DNA from: 73-13 sp035556395 | GTDB lineage: Bacteria > Actinomycetota > Actinomycetes > Actinomycetales > Microbacteriaceae | Assembly: GCA_035556395.1 (NCBI GenBank) | Contig: DATMFB010000042.1 | Span: forward strand, 1-12,995 | Direction: 5' to 3' | Length of the DNA stretch: 12,995 bases | Part shown: positions 12,168 through 12,995 of the stretch, in pieces | Layout: each line of letters begins with the position of its first letter | How positions within the stretch are numbered: position 1 is the stretch's first letter | The notes under the pieces: generated by a model | What the model was told of the DNA's origin: nothing | Databases searched by the model: none | The model's input: only the letters and a program-made list of their open reading frames with translations | Translations under genes and position numbers: made by a program

Positions 12168-12686
12168 GTGGACCTCGAGGCGCGGCGGCCGGCGGTCATC
12201 GTGATGGGCGTCTCCGGCGCGGGCAAGTCGACCGTCGGGCAGCTGCTCGCCGACCGGCTCGGCGCGGTCTTCGTCGACGCCGACGACCTGCACACGGCGG
12301 AGCACATCGCGAAGATGGCGACGGGCAGCCCGCTCACCGACGAGGACCGCGAGCCGTGGCTGCGCCGGGTCGCCGAGACGGTCGCCAACGCGCCCGGCTC
12401 GATCGTGGTCGCCTGCTCGGCGCTGCGCCGCGCCTATCGCGATCTGCTGCGATCCCAGGCGGCTCGGCCGCTCGCGTTCGTCCACCTGGACGCGCCGAGC
12501 GAGATCCTCGCCGGGCGGCTGGACCACCGCCGCGGGCACTTCATGCCCGCCGGGCTGCTCGAATCGCAGCTCGCGACGCTCGAGCCCCTCGACGATGACG
12601 AGCCCGGGATCGTCGTCGACGTGACGCACGATCCTGCGGCGATCGTCGACCAGGTGTCCGCCTGGCTCGGCAGGACGGCGTTCTAG
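12168..12686 (+). CDS. gntK: Gluconokinase
   Basis: This enzyme phosphorylates D-gluconate to 6-phosphogluconate with ATP, feeding the pentose phosphate or Entner-Doudoroff routes. The 172-residue protein is of usual length. It has the P-loop MGVSGAGKST (13-22), the substrate region FVDADDLHTAEHIAKMATG (35-53) with P-L-T-D (55-58), CSALRRAYRDLLR (83-95), and the very characteristic RRGHFMPAGLLESQLATLEP (121-140). No gluconate transporter or dehydrogenase lies next to it in the window. The GTG at 12168 (MDLEARRPAVIVMG) fits family N-termini and a weak leaderless -10; an ATG at 12150 would add six residues. The TAG stop overlaps the stop of the convergent dehydrogenase by four bases. Confidence 0.93.
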   Translation: MDLEARRPAVIVMGVSGAGKSTVGQLLADRLGAVFVDADDLHTAEHIAKMATGSPLTDEDREPWLRRVAETVANAPGSIVVACSALRRAYRDLLRSQAARPLAFVHLDAPSEILAGRLDHRRGHFMPAGLLESQLATLEPLDDDEPGIVVDVTHDPAAIVDQVSAWLGRTAF

Positions 12687-12995
12687 CCGAGGATCGCCTT
12701 CATCTTGTCGGCGATGATCTTGATCGCCCGCGTCGGCATGAGCCGGCCGAGCCGATCGAGGGCCTTCGCGTCGCTGCCGATGAGCAGTCGCGGCGTGCCC
12801 TTCTCCAGGGCCTCGACGGTGAGCCGCGCCGCCTCCTGCGGAGTCGTCATCTTGATGCTCTTGGCCGCCTTCGCCGCCTTGGCCGCCGCCTCCGGCGTCG
12901 TGCTGCCCGGCGCCTGCACGCCCGAGTTGCCCGTGATGTTCGTCGAGACACCGCCGGGGAAGACCACGGTGACCCGCACGTTCGTGCTCTGCAGC
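12683..12995 (-). CDS. Short-chain dehydrogenase/reductase, C-terminal part
   Basis: About 103 C-terminal residues are visible; the N-terminus, including the Rossmann TGxxxGxG and the catalytic YxxxK, lies beyond the right edge. The segment VRVTVVFPGGVSTNITGNSG is the classical SDR strand-loop after the active-site helix, in which the PG motif and the following T-N-I contact the nicotinamide. Then come an Ala/Lys-rich linker (AAAKAAKAAKSIK), TTPQEAARLTVEALEKG, which is typical of the end of SDRs (the region that lists modifiable substrate-loop residues), and LLIGSDAKALDRLGRLMPTRA. The substrate cannot be told from this part. Its stop overlaps that of gntK in CTAG. Confidence 0.85.
   Translation of the reverse strand, partial: LQSTNVRVTVVFPGGVSTNITGNSGVQAPGSTTPEAAAKAAKAAKSIKMTTPQEAARLTVEALEKGTPRLLIGSDAKALDRLGRLMPTRAIKIIADKMKAILG

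Overview
The window is an ordinary but gene-dense stretch of a very GC-rich actinobacterial chromosome, most likely Microbacteriaceae. The evidence is strong G/C third-position bias, frequent GTG starts, actinobacterial families (DUF4307, DUF4245, PIN-PhoH, a Rv1086-type cis-prenyltransferase) and two styles of palindromic intergenic repeat that I recall as common in that family. I see no phage, plasmid, CRISPR, tRNA, rRNA or insertion sequence, and no gene-free stretch longer than about 150 bases. I do not see a wholly new multi-gene system; the novelty lies in promoter architecture, repeats and one truncated gene.

Layout. 1-1730 (+): the end of an AI-2E-type membrane exporter, coupled by ATGA to threonine ammonia-lyase (ilvA). 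1737-1934 (-): a 65-residue membrane protein convergent with ilvA. 1962-2924 (+): a DUF4307 membrane protein and greA. 3025-3714 (-): a hemolysin III/TrhA-type seven-helix protein, divergent from 3757-4530 (+), a cis-prenyltransferase. 4675-6027 (+): PIN-PhoH ATPase. A perfect 29-bp inverted repeat follows at 6030-6114. 6138-6896 (+): unknown two-helix membrane protein. 6934-7857 (+): AlkZ-like winged-helix protein, apparently cut short, whose stop overlaps that of fumC (7854-9266, -). Upstream of fumC on the same strand lie a beta-carbonic anhydrase, a DUF4245 protein, xseB and xseA (9334-12108, -). 12168-12686 (+): gluconokinase, whose stop overlaps that of a partial short-chain dehydrogenase (12683-12995, -).

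How the genes relate. Many neighbours (DUF4307-greA, hemolysin III next to a cis-prenyltransferase, phoH2, fum, DUF4245, xseB-xseA) recall, from memory, the Rv1080c-Rv1108c region of Mycobacterium tuberculosis, so this is probably a conserved actinobacterial block with local losses (mca and glpX are absent) and insertions (carbonic anhydrase, AlkZ-like gene). xseB, DUF4245 and the carbonic anhydrase are joined by 4-base overlaps and are likely translated from one message. The two exonuclease VII subunits are separated by a repeat island and each has its own promoter.

Expression. Nine starts lie 6-9 bases after a -10-like hexamer (eight TANNNT, one CATGCT), which indicates leaderless mRNAs. 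ilvA, greA, phoH and fumC instead have clear Shine-Dalgarno sites. Starts below were chosen with these signals. Three divergent gene pairs have their start codons separated by only 27, 42 and 59 bases.
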